DNA from: an uncultured Bacteroidales bacterium
Lineage (GTDB): Bacteria > Bacteroidota > Bacteroidia > Bacteroidales > P3
Assembly: GCA_900315935.1 (NCBI GenBank)
Contig: ONBB01000001.1
Coordinates: 62,001-126,000 of the forward strand
Direction: 5' to 3'
DNA: 64,000 bases
The position numbers and the translations under genes were made by a program. Of this stretch, positions 63,921 through 64,000 are shown piece by piece. The notes beneath the pieces are model-generated. The model was not told the DNA's origin. It saw only the letters and a list, made by a program, of their open reading frames with translations, and searched no databases. Numbering within the stretch: position 1 is the stretch's first letter; every line of letters starts with the position of its first letter.

Positions 63921-64000
63921 ATGAGTATCAGACAAAGCATATTCGCCCTGTTCGCCACCGCCCTGCTGGCGGCATCCTGCGCCACCGCCACTCCCCGCAG
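63921..64000 (+). CDS. Lipoprotein, 5' end only
   Basis: ATG 63921 opens a frame that runs off the window: MSIRQSIFALFATALLAASC, with the lipobox LAASC (Cys20), then ATATPR. It lies 20 bp after miaB on the same strand. In Bacteroidales a LptE-type or other small lipoprotein often follows miaB, but the visible part cannot show which. Confidence 0.7.
   Translation, partial: MSIRQSIFALFATALLAASCATATPR

Noticed and set aside
1-64000. tRNA, rRNA or riboswitch genes
   Set aside because: None could be recognised by eye; a covariance-model search would be needed to exclude small RNAs.

Overview
The window reads as a chromosomal piece of a Bacteroidales-type bacterium. Evidence: many promoters carry the Bacteroidetes -7 box TAnnTTTG; a 3903-residue secreted protein ends in a type IX secretion (T9SS) sorting domain; a T9SS plug-domain protein (DUF5103 type), a TonB protein with an outer-membrane beta-barrel receptor, a SufE/DUF59 pair and a methylmalonyl-CoA mutase small subunit are present. 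No rRNA, tRNA or CRISPR array was found.

Layout. 1-22.3 kb is GC-rich core: two lipoproteins, a DUF4143 ATPase, an OppC-like permease, an operon of mutA (broken), LptF/G, SufE and DUF59 genes, a RecB/AddA-like helicase-nuclease, tonB, an ABC-F ATPase, a TonB-dependent-receptor-like barrel, a BaiN/HI0933-type flavoprotein, a tandem universal stress protein, ruvB, hutI and a LolD-like ATPase. 22.3-47.0 kb is a visibly more AT-rich accessory island, nearly all on the minus strand. Its left half is a five-gene chaperone-like operon: degenerate J-domain/CFI-box protein, membrane coiled-coil protein with a GrpE-like tail, Hsp70, kinase-like/AAA+ fusion, and TerB-like protein. An inactivated IS256-type transposase follows. 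The right half is a defence-type cluster: WYL regulator, RhuM-Fic, AAA ATPase, PD-(D/E)XK protein, possible UDG-fold protein, two DUF262 (GmrSD-like) proteins, a two-TM protein and a BNR-like repeat protein. Three copies of a small single-motif phospholipase-D-family gene are scattered through the island. 47.0-64 kb is core again: tilS, the giant T9SS protein, rlmB, the DUF5103 protein, miaB and the start of a lipoprotein.

Two things stand out. First, the Hsp70 / J-like / GrpE-like / kinase-AAA / TerB operon looks like a self-contained membrane-linked chaperone or stress-conflict system; I do not know a name for this exact combination. Second, the DNA is decorated with phase-perfect short iterons (7, 8, 9 or 11 bp units, often with a CTAG core) and with palindromic repeats. 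These sit at operon junctions and also inside genes, where they are translated in frame (OppC, ABC-F, HutI, flavoprotein).

All calls come from reading the sequence and from memory of protein families. No database search was possible.
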